Positions 17,300 to 25,687 of a stretch of 64,000 nucleotides of DNA are shown piece by piece (position 1 is the first letter of the stretch; every line of letters starts with the position of its first letter). The notes beneath the pieces were generated by a model. The model saw only the letters and a program-made list of their open reading frames with translations, made no database searches and was not told where the DNA came from. The position numbers and the translations under genes were made by a program. The stretch covers positions 83,925-147,924 of the forward strand of contig CAJUNA010000006.1 in assembly GCA_910587645.1 (NCBI GenBank), given 5' to 3'. Source of the stretch: an uncultured Oscillospiraceae bacterium (GTDB lineage: Bacteria > Bacillota > Clostridia > Oscillospirales > Oscillospiraceae).

Positions 17300-17342
17300 T
17301 TCTTAAGAATTTGTAAGAACTTTGTAGCTTGCAATGTAAGAT
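17299..17342 (+). promoter_or_regulatory. 11-bp tandem repeats and -10 box of the lipoprotein gene
   Basis: Three 11-bp units starting TTTCTTAAGAA (17299), TTTGTAAGAAC (17310) and TTTGTAGCTTG (17321), then -10-like TAAGAT at 17337-17342, 48 bp before the start codon. The middle unit resembles the repeat before the response regulator (ATTTGATACAACTT versus ATTTGTAAGAACTT), so the same regulator may bind both. Confidence 0.5.
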
Positions 17343-17389
17343 TTACCTGTTATCCTTACTGCCATCCCAGCAAAACAAGGAGGATAACT

Positions 17390-19762
17390 ATGAAACAAAA
17401 AAACTTATGGACCGTCCTGCTGGCCCTGTGCCTGGTGCTGACGGCATGCGGGAAGGAAAAAGACCCGGGGCCTGACCCGCTAGCGGAAGTCACGCCTTAC
17501 ACTACAGAGGTGTCGCCCTGTACGCTGCCAATGTCGGATTTGTCCCAAGCCTGTGTCAGCGGCGGCGCCATGTTTCTGGCGGGGACGGTGATGGATTACT
17601 CCGCCGCTATGACGGATGAAGACGGTTACTTCTCCATGTCCAGCGGCGTTACCTATTCCGTCAGTTCAAGCGATGGTGAGGGCGGTATGACCTATGGCGA
17701 TAACCTGCGGGCGGTGCTGTGCCGCATAGACACCGCCACCGGGAAGATGACGCCTATGCCGGACTATGCGCCGGAATCCGGTACATTCATCGGCGCGCTG
17801 GCTCCCGGCAAAGACGGCTCCATCTGGGTGCTGGAGCAGACCATGCCAGGGTTGGAGGGCTTGGACCCCACGCAGGGCAGGGAATTTTTTGAAGCCGGCC
17901 CCTCCAGCCTGGTCTGGCGGAACCTGAGCGCCGATGGCTCCCAGGAATTGGCGCGGGTGGATGTGCCGGCAGGGGAGGGCGGCGCAACGCCCGGAAGCTG
18001 CCTGGTAGACCCGGAGGGACGGCTTTATCTGGCGTCCGGAAGCACGGTGACCGTGCTGGATGGCGGAACCGGAAACCGCTTTACCTGCAACAGCCAGGAC
18101 GGGATCGTCCGGCTGGTTTCCCTGGCAGACGGCACGGTGGGCGCGCTGACTGCCAGTGTGGAAGGGGGGCGCACCATCCGGCCTATTGATCCAAAAGCGA
18201 AGAATTGGGGAACCTCCCGGCCCCTCACCGGAAACGGCGGGAAAATCTTCGCCGGGAATGAAGCCTACGAATTTTTCTATATCAGCGGCGACAGCCTCTA
18301 CGGCTGGCCGAAGGGCGGCGATGGGCCAGAACGGATGCTGAGCTGGAGCGGCGCGGGCGTTGACTGCGGACAGGTGTACGCTCTGGCTTTCCTGGCCGAT
18401 GGGCGGGGGTCGGCGCTACTGTATGACAGTCTCGATTGGTCTGCCCCCGCCAGCACCGCGCTGCTCTCCCCTGCCGACCCGGAGATAATGGCCAACCGGA
18501 AGGTGCTTACGCTGGCTACCATGGGGCTGAGCCGCGATACCCGGGCCAGGGCGATGGAATTCAACCGCACCAATACGGAGTACCGCATTGAAATCCAGGA
18601 CTACTCCGAGTTTAATACGGCGGATGATGTTTCGGCGGGGCTGTCCAAGCTGAATACAGAAATCCTGGCCGGGAAAATGCCGGACTTGCTGGACGTGACC
18701 GATGCCCTGCCCCTGCGGCAATACGCGAAGAAGGGCTATCTGGAAGATTTGTGGCCTTACATCGAGAGCGACCCGGATTTAGGGCGGGAGGCCGTCATGG
18801 AACGGGCGCTCCAGTCCGCTGAAGTTGACGGGAAGCTTTACCAGGTTTTCCCGAGCTTCTGGCTGCAAACCCTTGCCGGGGCGCCCTCCGCCGTGGGGGA
18901 TAAGACAGGTTGGAGCCTTGCGGATATGAAAGCGGCTATGGCCCAGCAGCCGCCGGATTGTGGGCTTTTAGACCAGAATGAGACCCGGGCGTCTGTTCTG
19001 GAAAACCTGTTTGCTGACAATCTGGATCAATTTGTGGATTGGGATTCCGGAACCGCTCACTTTGATTCGCCGGAGTTCCGGGAGATATTGGAGTTCTGCG
19101 CTTCCTTCCCGGCCCAGCCGGGGACGGTGGACGATGGGCTGGATAAGCTGACCCGGGCTGCGCAGGGCGGCCAGCTCCTTCTGAAGAGCAACCTGCTTAG
19201 CCTGCCTCAGGTGATGATCGACCGCGGGCTGTTCGGCGGGCAGGTAACCTTTGTGGGCTATCCCGGCGTCCGGGGCAGCGGCGCGCGGTTCCTGACGGAA
19301 AGCGGCCTGGCGCTGTCGTCGGCCTGCCAGGAGAAGGAAGCGGCGTGGGACTTCCTGCGCAAGGTGCTGCTGCCCACCGGAGAGGACACCTACATCAATG
19401 CCTTCCCGATTAACCGGGAGGACTTCGACCGCGCGGCGGCGAAGGATATGAAGGTGGAGTACGTGACGGATGAACATGGCGAACCTGTTACCGGCAGCGA
19501 TGGCGAGCCAATCGTGGTGGGAGAAGGCAGCTACGTGTACCTGGGCGGACTGGCCATTCCCATGGGGCCTGTCCCGCAGGAAGATTATGACCAGTTTATG
19601 GGGGTTTACAACAATGCGGAGAGCCTGCGCCGCCGGGACGAGAACCTCTGGACCATCGTCCAGGAGTGTACCGGCCCGTATTTCGCAGGGGACAAGAGCC
19701 TGGAGGAAACGGCGGAAGCCATCCAGAACCGGGCGGCGCTGTATGTGAACGAGCAAAAATAG
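17390..19762 (+). CDS. Large extracellular solute-binding lipoprotein with extra N-terminal domain
   Basis: A 790-residue exported lipoprotein. Signal peptide with lipobox LTAC (acylated Cys near residue 20). Residues ~40-375 form a Gly/Asp-rich all-beta region with repeated strand patterns, possibly a propeller. Residues ~380-790 look like a family-1 solute-binding protein (LTLATMGLSRDTRARAMEFN, later ILAGKMPDLLDVTDALPLRQYAKKG and a C-terminal EAWDFL-like KEAAWDFLRKVL segment). AAGGAGGA precedes ATG 17390. No ABC permease genes are nearby; the neighbour is the two-component system upstream, so it may serve as a sensor partner or use permeases encoded elsewhere. Ligand unknown; the propeller idea is inference. 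Confidence 0.8.
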   Translation: MKQKNLWTVLLALCLVLTACGKEKDPGPDPLAEVTPYTTEVSPCTLPMSDLSQACVSGGAMFLAGTVMDYSAAMTDEDGYFSMSSGVTYSVSSSDGEGGMTYGDNLRAVLCRIDTATGKMTPMPDYAPESGTFIGALAPGKDGSIWVLEQTMPGLEGLDPTQGREFFEAGPSSLVWRNLSADGSQELARVDVPAGEGGATPGSCLVDPEGRLYLASGSTVTVLDGGTGNRFTCNSQDGIVRLVSLADGTVGALTASVEGGRTIRPIDPKAKNWGTSRPLTGNGGKIFAGNEAYEFFYISGDSLYGWPKGGDGPERMLSWSGAGVDCGQVYALAFLADGRGSALLYDSLDWSAPASTALLSPADPEIMANRKVLTLATMGLSRDTRARAMEFNRTNTEYRIEIQDYSEFNTADDVSAGLSKLNTEILAGKMPDLLDVTDALPLRQYAKKGYLEDLWPYIESDPDLGREAVMERALQSAEVDGKLYQVFPSFWLQTLAGAPSAVGDKTGWSLADMKAAMAQQPPDCGLLDQNETRASVLENLFADNLDQFVDWDSGTAHFDSPEFREILEFCASFPAQPGTVDDGLDKLTRAAQGGQLLLKSNLLSLPQVMIDRGLFGGQVTFVGYPGVRGSGARFLTESGLALSSACQEKEAAWDFLRKVLLPTGEDTYINAFPINREDFDRAAAKDMKVEYVTDEHGEPVTGSDGEPIVVGEGSYVYLGGLAIPMGPVPQEDYDQFMGVYNNAESLRRRDENLWTIVQECTGPYFAGDKSLEETAEAIQNRAALYVNEQK

Positions 19763-19819
19763 GAATATTTTGCAAACCCTCCCTTTTTCGACAAAAAGGG
19801 CACGGCGGGACAACTTATA

Positions 19820-19854
19820 ATGACTGCAAGCGAATCTGCTTGCAGTCATTTTTT
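19820..19854 (+). terminator. Intrinsic terminator after the lipoprotein gene
   Basis: ATGACTGCAAGC (19820-19831), six-base loop, GCTTGCAGTCAT (19838-19849), followed by a T-run to 19854. It lies only 20 bp before spoIIAA, so it insulates the sporulation operon. Confidence 0.85.
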
Positions 19855-19874
19855 ACGCCCGAAGGAGACAAGCT

Positions 19875-20180
19875 ATGGAGATGAAATATATAACGGAGAA
19901 CCGGCAGCTTACCATCACCCTTTCCGGCGAGCTGGACCACCACGCCGCCAAGGGCCTGATGGAGTCCATCGACCGCTGCATGGAGCAGAATCTTCCCACC
20001 AAGACCCTGCTGGACCTGGGCGGGCTGACCTTTATGGACAGCTCCGGCATCGCGGTAGTCCTGCGGGCCAAGCGGCGGATGGAAGCCCTGGCGGGAACTT
20101 TGGTGGTGGTGAACATTCCCCGGCAGGCGTCCCGGGTGCTGGAGACGGCGGGGCTGGGCCGGTATGTGGATCTGATATAA
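19875..20180 (+). CDS. spoIIAA: Anti-sigma-F factor antagonist SpoIIAA
   Basis: A 101-residue STAS-domain protein that releases sigma F from SpoIIAB in the forespore when dephosphorylated. The phosphorylatable Ser motif is DSSG (residues 55-58) in LTFMDSSGIAVVL. RBS GAAGGAGA. First gene of the spoIIA operon. No sigma-H promoter could be identified confidently in the short gap between the terminator at 19820-19854 and the start. Confidence 0.95.
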   Translation: MEMKYITENRQLTITLSGELDHHAAKGLMESIDRCMEQNLPTKTLLDLGGLTFMDSSGIAVVLRAKRRMEALAGTLVVVNIPRQASRVLETAGLGRYVDLI

Positions 20181-20191
20181 GGAGGCGGATT

Positions 20192-20635
20192 ATGAAAACG
20201 AAAAGCGATAATTACATATCCCTGGAATTTCTCAGCCGCAGCGCCAATGAGGGATTTGCCCGGGGGGCGGTGGCCTGCTTCGCCGCTCAGCTTGACCCTA
20301 CGCTGGAAGAACTTGGGGATATCAAAACCGCCGTCAGCGAAGCGGTGACCAACGCCATCGTCCACGCCTACCCGGACGAACTGGGGAAGGTGGTCATCAA
20401 GGCCCGGATTCTGGAAGGGAACGTGCTGGAACTGACGGTGCGGGACTGGGGGAGGGGCATTGCCGATGTGGACAAGGCCCGCCAGCCCCTCTACACCACC
20501 GGAGGGGAGGAGCGCAGCGGCATGGGCTTTACCATCATGGAAAGCTTTATGGATTCCCTGACGGTCCGATCCCAGGAGGGACGGGGTACGCGGGTCACCA
20601 TGCGCCGCCGCATCCAGCCCCGCCGCAGGCAGTGA
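20192..20635 (+). CDS. spoIIAB: Anti-sigma-F factor and protein kinase SpoIIAB
   Basis: A 147-residue GHKL-fold serine kinase that binds and inhibits sigma F and phosphorylates SpoIIAA. N-box VSEAVTNAIVHAY, G1 box VRDWGRGIAD and G2-type GMGFTIMESFMD are all visible. The start follows GGAGGCGG. The stop overlaps the sigF start as GTGA. The C-terminus is short and Arg-rich (RRRIQPRRRQ). Confidence 0.95.
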   Translation: MKTKSDNYISLEFLSRSANEGFARGAVACFAAQLDPTLEELGDIKTAVSEAVTNAIVHAYPDELGKVVIKARILEGNVLELTVRDWGRGIADVDKARQPLYTTGGEERSGMGFTIMESFMDSLTVRSQEGRGTRVTMRRRIQPRRRQ

Positions 20636-21342
20636 CCGCCGGGACGCTGGACCTGCTGGCCCTGGCGAAGCAGGGGGATGAAGCCGCCACCGCCCAAGTG
20701 CTGGAGGAAAACAGCGGCCTGATCTGGGCGGTGGTCCGCCGTTATTTCGGCAAGGGCGTGGAGCCGGACGATTTGTACCAGTTGGGCTGCCTGGGGTTTA
20801 TCAAGGCGGTGCGGGGCTTTGACGCGGCCTATGGAACCCAGTTTTCCACCTATGCGGTGCCGAAGATTGCGGGGGAAATCCGCCGCTATCTGCGGGACAA
20901 TGGGCTGATTAAGGTGGGCCGGACGATCCGGGAACAGAGTATCAGCATCTACACTGCCCGGGAACGGCTGCGGGCGCAGTTGGGCCGGGAACCAGCCTTG
21001 TCGGAGCTGAGCGAAGCCACAGGGCTGTCGCCGGAGGAAATTGCTATGGCGGAGCTTGCCGCCGCGCCGCCGGACAGCTTGCAGCAGGAAAACGCCGATG
21101 GCTTGACTTTGGAATCCACCCTCGCCTCCCCGGTGACGGAGGAGCATCTGTTGGAGCGCATCGCTTTGCGTTCAGCGATCGATGCCCTGCCGGAGCAGGA
21201 AAAGGAGACGGTTTTGCTGCGTTTCTACAAGGGCCTGACCCAGCAGCAGTGCGCGAAGATACTGGGTGTGAGCCAGGTGCAGGTGTCCCGCTTGGAAAAA
21301 CGGGCGATTGAAAAGCTGCGGGGGGAAATGGCGGGGCCATAG
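20632..21342 (+). CDS. sigF: RNA polymerase sigma-F factor, forespore-specific
   Basis: A 236-residue sigma-70-type factor. Region 2 contains PDDLYQLGCLGFIKAVRGFD (core binding and -10 reading), followed by FSTYAVPKIAGEIRRYLRD; region 3 has EQSISIYTARERLRAQLGREP; region 4 ends with TQQQCAKILGVSQVQVSRLEKRAIEKL. The start is a GTG overlapping the spoIIAB stop (GTGA), without a clear Shine-Dalgarno sequence, so translation is probably coupled to spoIIAB. In many Clostridia spoVA genes follow sigF directly; here they lie beyond trpB2 on the other strand. Confidence 0.95.
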   Translation: MTAGTLDLLALAKQGDEAATAQVLEENSGLIWAVVRRYFGKGVEPDDLYQLGCLGFIKAVRGFDAAYGTQFSTYAVPKIAGEIRRYLRDNGLIKVGRTIREQSISIYTARERLRAQLGREPALSELSEATGLSPEEIAMAELAAAPPDSLQQENADGLTLESTLASPVTEEHLLERIALRSAIDALPEQEKETVLLRFYKGLTQQQCAKILGVSQVQVSRLEKRAIEKLRGEMAGP

Positions 21343-21347
21343 ACGGG

Positions 21348-21379
21348 AAAAGAGGGGAGCGGGATGCTCTCCTCTTTTT
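21348..21379. terminator. Bidirectional terminator between sigF and trpB2
   Basis: AAAAGAGGGGAGC (21348-21360) and GCTCTCCTCTTTT (21366-21378), with one G-U pair and T or A tails on both sides, placed between convergent genes. Confidence 0.8.
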
Positions 21380-21387
21380 ACAAAAGG

Positions 21388-22761
21388 TTACTCTACCTTC
21401 GGAAGCTGCGCCAGGCTCTTGGCGATATCCTCATCGGAGGGAATGACGCTGTGCATCTCGCCGTTGTGGAATTTCTCGTAGGCCACCAGGTCGAAATACC
21501 CTGTGCCTGTCAGGCCGAAAAGGATGGTTTTTGCTTCCCCGGTCTCTTTGCACTTTTTCGCTTCATTCACCGCAGCCAAAATCGCGTGGCTGCTCTCCGG
21601 GGCGGGGAGGATGCCCTCTACCCGGGCAAACTCCTCCGCCATCTGGAAGACATCGGTCTGATTGACCGCTATGGCTTCCATATACCCATCGGCGTAAAGC
21701 TGGCTGAGGGTGGAACTCATGCCATGGAACCGTAGCCCGCCCGCGTGGTCGGCGGAAGGCATGAAGCCGCTGCCCAGGGTGTACATCTTTGACAGCGGAC
21801 ACACCATGCCGGTATCGCAGAAGTCGTAGGCGTATTTCCCCCTGGTGAAAGAGGGGCAGGACGCAGGCTCTACGGCGATGAAACGGTAGTCGGCTTCTCC
21901 ACGGAGTTTTTCGCCCATGAAGGGGGCGATGAGGCCGCCTAAATTGCTGCCGCCGCCGGCGCAGCCGATGATGATGTCCGGCTTTACGCCGTACTTGTCC
22001 AGGGCGATTTTGCTTTCCAGGCCGATGATGGACTGGTGCAGCATCACTTGGTTGAGGACGCTGCCCAGAACATAGCGGTAGCCCGGGGTGGATACGGCGG
22101 TCTCCACCGCTTCGCTGATGGCACAGCCCAGTGACCCGCTGGTGCCCGGAAACTCCGCCAGGATTTTCCGCCCCACCGCAGTGGTCTCGGAGGGGGAGGG
22201 CGTGACGGAGGAGCCGTAGACCTTCATCACTTCCCGCCGGAAGGGCTTCTGCTCATAGGAGCATTTTACCATAAATACCTTGCAGTCCAGCCCCAAATAC
22301 CCGCAGGCCATGGACAGGGCGGTGCCCCACTGCCCCGCGCCGGTCTCGGTGGTGACGCCCTTGAGCCCCTGCTTCTTGGCGTAGTACGCCTGGGCGATGG
22401 CGGAATTCAGTTTGTGGGAACCGGAGGTGTTGTTGCCCTCGAATTTATAGTAAATCTTGGCGGGGGTTTGCAGTTTTTCCTCCAGGCAGTAGGCCCGGAC
22501 CAGGGGGGAGGGGCGGTACATCTTGTAAAAGTCCCGGATTTCCTGGGGAATCTCAAAATAGGCGGTGGTACCGTCAAGCTCCTGGGCCACCAGCTCCTTG
22601 CAGAACACGGCCTCCAGTTCGCCGGCGGTCATGGGCTTTCCTGTGCCGGGGTTGAGCAGGGGGGCGGGCTTGTTTTTCATGTCCGAGCGGAGGTTGTACC
22701 AAGCCCTGGGCATTTCGTCCTCGGAGAGGTAGATTTTGTAGGGGATTTTGTTTTCGCTCAT
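21388..22761 (-). CDS. trpB: Tryptophan synthase beta-like PLP enzyme, TrpB2 type
   Basis: A 457-residue PLP-dependent enzyme that condenses indole with serine to tryptophan. The long form with N-terminal extension and internal segment is typical of TrpB2, which works without TrpA; no trpA is near. PLP Lys K117 in SGSHKLNSA, phosphate loop GCAGGGSNLGG, and NNTSGSHK are present. It is controlled by a Trp T-box leader directly upstream, which supports a role in tryptophan supply, possibly by salvage of indole. The start follows AAAAAGGAG. Confidence 0.92.
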   Translation of the reverse strand: MSENKIPYKIYLSEDEMPRAWYNLRSDMKNKPAPLLNPGTGKPMTAGELEAVFCKELVAQELDGTTAYFEIPQEIRDFYKMYRPSPLVRAYCLEEKLQTPAKIYYKFEGNNTSGSHKLNSAIAQAYYAKKQGLKGVTTETGAGQWGTALSMACGYLGLDCKVFMVKCSYEQKPFRREVMKVYGSSVTPSPSETTAVGRKILAEFPGTSGSLGCAISEAVETAVSTPGYRYVLGSVLNQVMLHQSIIGLESKIALDKYGVKPDIIIGCAGGGSNLGGLIAPFMGEKLRGEADYRFIAVEPASCPSFTRGKYAYDFCDTGMVCPLSKMYTLGSGFMPSADHAGGLRFHGMSSTLSQLYADGYMEAIAVNQTDVFQMAEEFARVEGILPAPESSHAILAAVNEAKKCKETGEAKTILFGLTGTGYFDLVAYEKFHNGEMHSVIPSDEDIAKSLAQLPKVE

Positions 22762-22802
22762 GGTTTTTTCTCCTTTTTGTCAGTTTGTCCCGGGACAAAA
22801 GA

Positions 22803-23083
22803 AAACGCTTCTGTCCCTAGCTTTCTCTGCTGGGACAGAAGCGATACATTACACTTCTGCGGTGCCACCCGGCTTGACGCTTGCAGCGTCCACTCAGCGC
22901 GTACCAACATACGCCGGTTTTGATAACGGAGATCCCCTCCGGCTCGCCTACTTGCCCATGCGTTCGGTCTGCCCTCGAAAGCCCATTCAGCCCGGCTCCG
23001 CCCGCCCCGGTTCCACCAATCCGGCGCTCTCTGTGGGGTGCCCGCCCAGCCTACTTACACTTCCTCAACGGTTTATTGGGGGT
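22803..23083 (-). promoter_or_regulatory. T-box riboswitch, tryptophan specifier, upstream of trpB2
   Basis: Minus-strand leader of about 280 nt. Stem I contains AGAGAGCGCCGG and a specifier loop GAATGG, where TGG (22985-22983) reads Trp. The conserved T-box GGTGGCACCGC sits at 22869-22859, followed by the terminator CGCTTCTGTCCC ... GGGACAGAAGCG and a T-rich tail (22844-22803). Uncharged tRNA-Trp should favour the antiterminator and switch trpB2 on. Confidence 0.92.
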
Positions 23084-23112
23084 AGTGTAGCACGGGGAGG
23101 GAGGTTTGTCAA
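23084..23112 (-). promoter_or_regulatory. Sigma-A promoter of the T-box/trpB2 transcript
   Basis: Minus-strand TTGACA (23112-23107), 17-bp spacer and TACACT (23089-23084), immediately before the T-box leader. Confidence 0.75.
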
Positions 23113-23154
23113 GTGCTTTTTACCGGATCCACCCGTATTCTGCCGGAGAAGGGG

Positions 23155-23511
23155 CTACCGCTTCTCTCCTGGGCGGAACACCAGCGCGGCCATCAGGGAG
23201 AACAGCACTGCCGCGGCGATGCCCCCCGCCGTGGCCGTCAGCCCACCGGTCATTACCCCCAGCCAGCCCCTTTCCCCTACGGCTTTCGCCACGCCTTTGG
23301 CCAGGTTAGAGCCAAAGCCCGTCAGGGGGACGGCTGCTCCCGCACCGCCCCAGTTGGCAATCGGCCCGTACACACCGATGGCCTCCAAAAATACGCCGGC
23401 TACTACATACCCCGTCAGAATACGGGCAGGGGTCAGTTTGGTTTTGTCTATGAAAATCTGCCCGATGGCACATAGGATGCCTCCGCACAGGAACGCGTTG
23501 AGATACTGCAT
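23155..23511 (-). CDS. spoVAE: Stage V sporulation protein AE (SpoVAE/SpoVAEb)
   Basis: A 118-residue integral membrane protein with three to four helices, part of the SpoVA channel that moves Ca-dipicolinate into and out of the spore. Hallmark sequence MQYLNAFLCGGILCAIGQI and GYVVAGVFLEAIGVYGPIANWGGAGAAVPL. It follows the spoVAD remnant by 15 bp, as in the normal spoVAC-AD-AE order, but the intact upstream genes are missing from this window. Confidence 0.92.
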   Translation of the reverse strand: MQYLNAFLCGGILCAIGQIFIDKTKLTPARILTGYVVAGVFLEAIGVYGPIANWGGAGAAVPLTGFGSNLAKGVAKAVGERGWLGVMTGGLTATAGGIAAAVLFSLMAALVFRPGEKR

Positions 23512-23526
23512 ACATAAGTCCTCCTC

Positions 23527-23940
23527 CTAACATTTTTCGATAGTTACCGCGTGGCAGACTGAGGGGATGCTCTCTCCCTGGAAGCTGGAAGTGGGCGAAA
23601 GCAGGGCGCCGGTGGGGGCGAACAGGATCTTTTTCAGATGGTTCTCCTCCATCTGCCGCAGCAGATATCCGCACAGGACCGATGCCGAGCAGCCGCATCC
23701 GCTGGCCCCGGCGTGCATGTCCTGGCGCTGGATATCGTAGAGGAGCATTCCGCAGTCCTGGTAATTTTGGCGCATGTCGATGCCATCGTTTTCAAAAAAT
23801 TCGGTAACAATCTGGTGCCCAAGTACCCCCAGATCCCCGGTCAGCACAAGGTCGTAATCCTCCGGTTTGGTTCCGGTAGCCTTGAAGTGGGCGGAGAGGG
23901 TGTCATAGGCGGCGGGGGAAGAGGTCCGGTTAGACCCATA
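23527..23940 (-). pseudogene. spoVAD: 3' remnant of spoVAD, truncated at a serine recombinase gene
   Basis: About 138 codons of the C-terminal third of SpoVAD (thiolase-fold component of the SpoVA channel). Diagnostic stretches are YDLVLTGDLGVLGHQIV, DMHAGASGCGCSASVL and ILFAPTGALLSPTS. In frame the sequence can be read upstream through SSPAAYDTLSAHF to about 23940; it then meets the recombinase 3' end and an in-frame stop. The first two thirds of spoVAD (about 200 residues) and spoVAC are not found elsewhere in the window. Either the gene was destroyed by insertion, or the other half lies beyond 64 kb and is rejoined by recombination. Confidence 0.85.
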
Positions 23941-23962
23941 AAATTCAGCCGGCCTTTATGGG
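23935..23962. other. Candidate recombination junction at the spoVAD/recombinase boundary
   Basis: An 8-bp inverted repeat, CCCATAAA (23935-23942) and TTTATGGG (23955-23962), spans the point where spoVAD homology ends and the recombinase gene stops. Large serine recombinases cut short dyad sites of this kind at element ends. No matching second site was found in the window. Confidence 0.4.
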
Positions 23963-25633
23963 GGCGGCGTGTTCCTCCAGCAGATCGAGAAGCCGCTGGT
24001 ATTCGTCCTGATACCTGAAGTCAATGGTAATGGTTCCGCCCTCGTGGACGTAGATCATTTCGATCAGCTCAACGATTACCTCCCTTGTCAGCTCGGTGAT
24101 GTTGCGGTATTTCAGAAAGTGCTGCGTGAACCGGTTTTCTGTGCCGGTGGTTTCCTGGTACCGCCTGATCTCCTCCTCGATGTTGGCGGCGGCTTGCTCA
24201 AGCTGCGCTAGCTGCCGGTCAAACTTTTCTTTTAGGGAAAGATATTCCGATTGGGAGAGGATTCCGGATTTCCAGTCGGGGTAAAGATCCATTTTGAACT
24301 GAGAAATTTTTGCGTGTTCCTGTTTCTTCATGGCAAGCATCGCGTCCAGCCGGGACGGCCTGTGGGCCTTGGCATTCTGTTCCTTGAGCGATTGCAATAC
24401 GCTGTCTATGGAAACGGCTAGCTGGATTTGTGATTGAATGGTGGCGAGTACGGCCTGGTACAGCTTTTCTTCCCGGATGGTATGCTTTGTACAGGCGGTT
24501 CCGCCGCCTTTGCGGAAGGTTTGACAGACGTAGTAGTAATACTTTTTATACGGCTGTACGGCGGTCTTTTTCCCCATGGCCCGCCGGCAGTCCGCGCAGC
24601 GGATATACCCACCGAAGATGCTGACGTGGGTCACGCCCGGCGCTGTCCTGGTGTCGCGGCGGAGCAACTGCTGCACTGTTTCAAATTGTTCCCGGGGGAT
24701 GACCGCTTCGTGGGTGTCCGGAACGATGATCCACTTTTCTTCCGGTACAGTGGTGCAGACCTGAACCTTGTAGCTTTTGATTTTGGTTTTGCTCTGCACC
24801 ATGTCCCCGGTGTATATGCGGTTTTTCAGGATCCTTTTCACAGAGGAATCCGGCCACAGGCCATCGCAAAGCTCGCCTGTGGGATGCCTGTACGGATAGC
24901 CAAGCTGCTTCTTATACATCGTTGGACTAGGAACGCCAAGCTGATTCAGCTTTTTGGCAATACCGATGATGCTCATTCCACCTAAAAACCATTGGTAGAT
25001 GCTGCGGACAACCTCCGCGGCGGCGGGGTCGATCACTAGATGATGGCGGTCCGCCGGATCCTTGCGGTATCCGTAGGACGCAAAGGAACCAATGAATTCC
25101 CCCTTGCTGCGTTTCCGGTCCAGGGATGCCCGTACCTTGTTGGAAATATCCCGGCAATATTCATCGTTCATCACGTTTTTGAAGGATACGAGGGCATTGT
25201 TGATGGATGCCGGGTCTTTGACGCTGTCGATGCGGTCTACAACGGAGATGAACCGGATATTGAGCAGCGGGAAAATCATTTCAAGATACTGGCCGACTAA
25301 AATATAGTTCCTGCCCAGGCGGGAGAGGTCTTTTACAATAATACAGTTCACGCCGCCCTTCTTCACATCGGAAATCATCCGCTCAAAGTCCGGGCGCGCA
25401 AAAGTGGTTCCGCTCCAGCCATCGTCTACATATTCGCCGGCAAATGCAATATCGTCATGCTGCTCGATATATTCGTGGGTGATGTCTTTTTGAGAGCCGA
25501 TGCTGTCGCTCTCCTCCTTATCGCCGTCCTCTCTTGATATGCGCAGATACTCGGCGGCCTTCCATTGGACGGAAGGCGGGGGAGCGCCCTGCTTGCGTTT
25601 CAAATATTCGTCATATCTGTTTCCTTGTGCCAT
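23945..25633 (-). CDS. Large serine recombinase (TnpX/integrase type)
   Basis: A 562-residue site-specific recombinase. N-terminal resolvase domain (residues ~20-165) with the catalytic Ser in YLRISRED and the downstream IVKDLSRLGRNY motif; a recombinase domain (~190-290, GYRKDPADRHHLVIDP); a zinc ribbon (IRCADCRRAMG ... YVCQ..., Cys pairs near residues 345-390); and a coiled coil with C-terminal tail. GGAGGTATCTT precedes ATG 25633. The stop codon lies within a few bases of the spoVAD breakpoint, as recombinase genes often lie at the end of an integrated element. It looks intact. Confidence 0.92.
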   Translation of the reverse strand: MAQGNRYDEYLKRKQGAPPPSVQWKAAEYLRISREDGDKEESDSIGSQKDITHEYIEQHDDIAFAGEYVDDGWSGTTFARPDFERMISDVKKGGVNCIIVKDLSRLGRNYILVGQYLEMIFPLLNIRFISVVDRIDSVKDPASINNALVSFKNVMNDEYCRDISNKVRASLDRKRSKGEFIGSFASYGYRKDPADRHHLVIDPAAAEVVRSIYQWFLGGMSIIGIAKKLNQLGVPSPTMYKKQLGYPYRHPTGELCDGLWPDSSVKRILKNRIYTGDMVQSKTKIKSYKVQVCTTVPEEKWIIVPDTHEAVIPREQFETVQQLLRRDTRTAPGVTHVSIFGGYIRCADCRRAMGKKTAVQPYKKYYYYVCQTFRKGGGTACTKHTIREEKLYQAVLATIQSQIQLAVSIDSVLQSLKEQNAKAHRPSRLDAMLAMKKQEHAKISQFKMDLYPDWKSGILSQSEYLSLKEKFDRQLAQLEQAAANIEEEIRRYQETTGTENRFTQHFLKYRNITELTREVIVELIEMIYVHEGGTITIDFRYQDEYQRLLDLLEEHAAPIKAG

Positions 25634-25687
25634 AAGATACCTCCAACAAAATGTGGGCCGCATGATATGGCTGCATTACACAACCTT

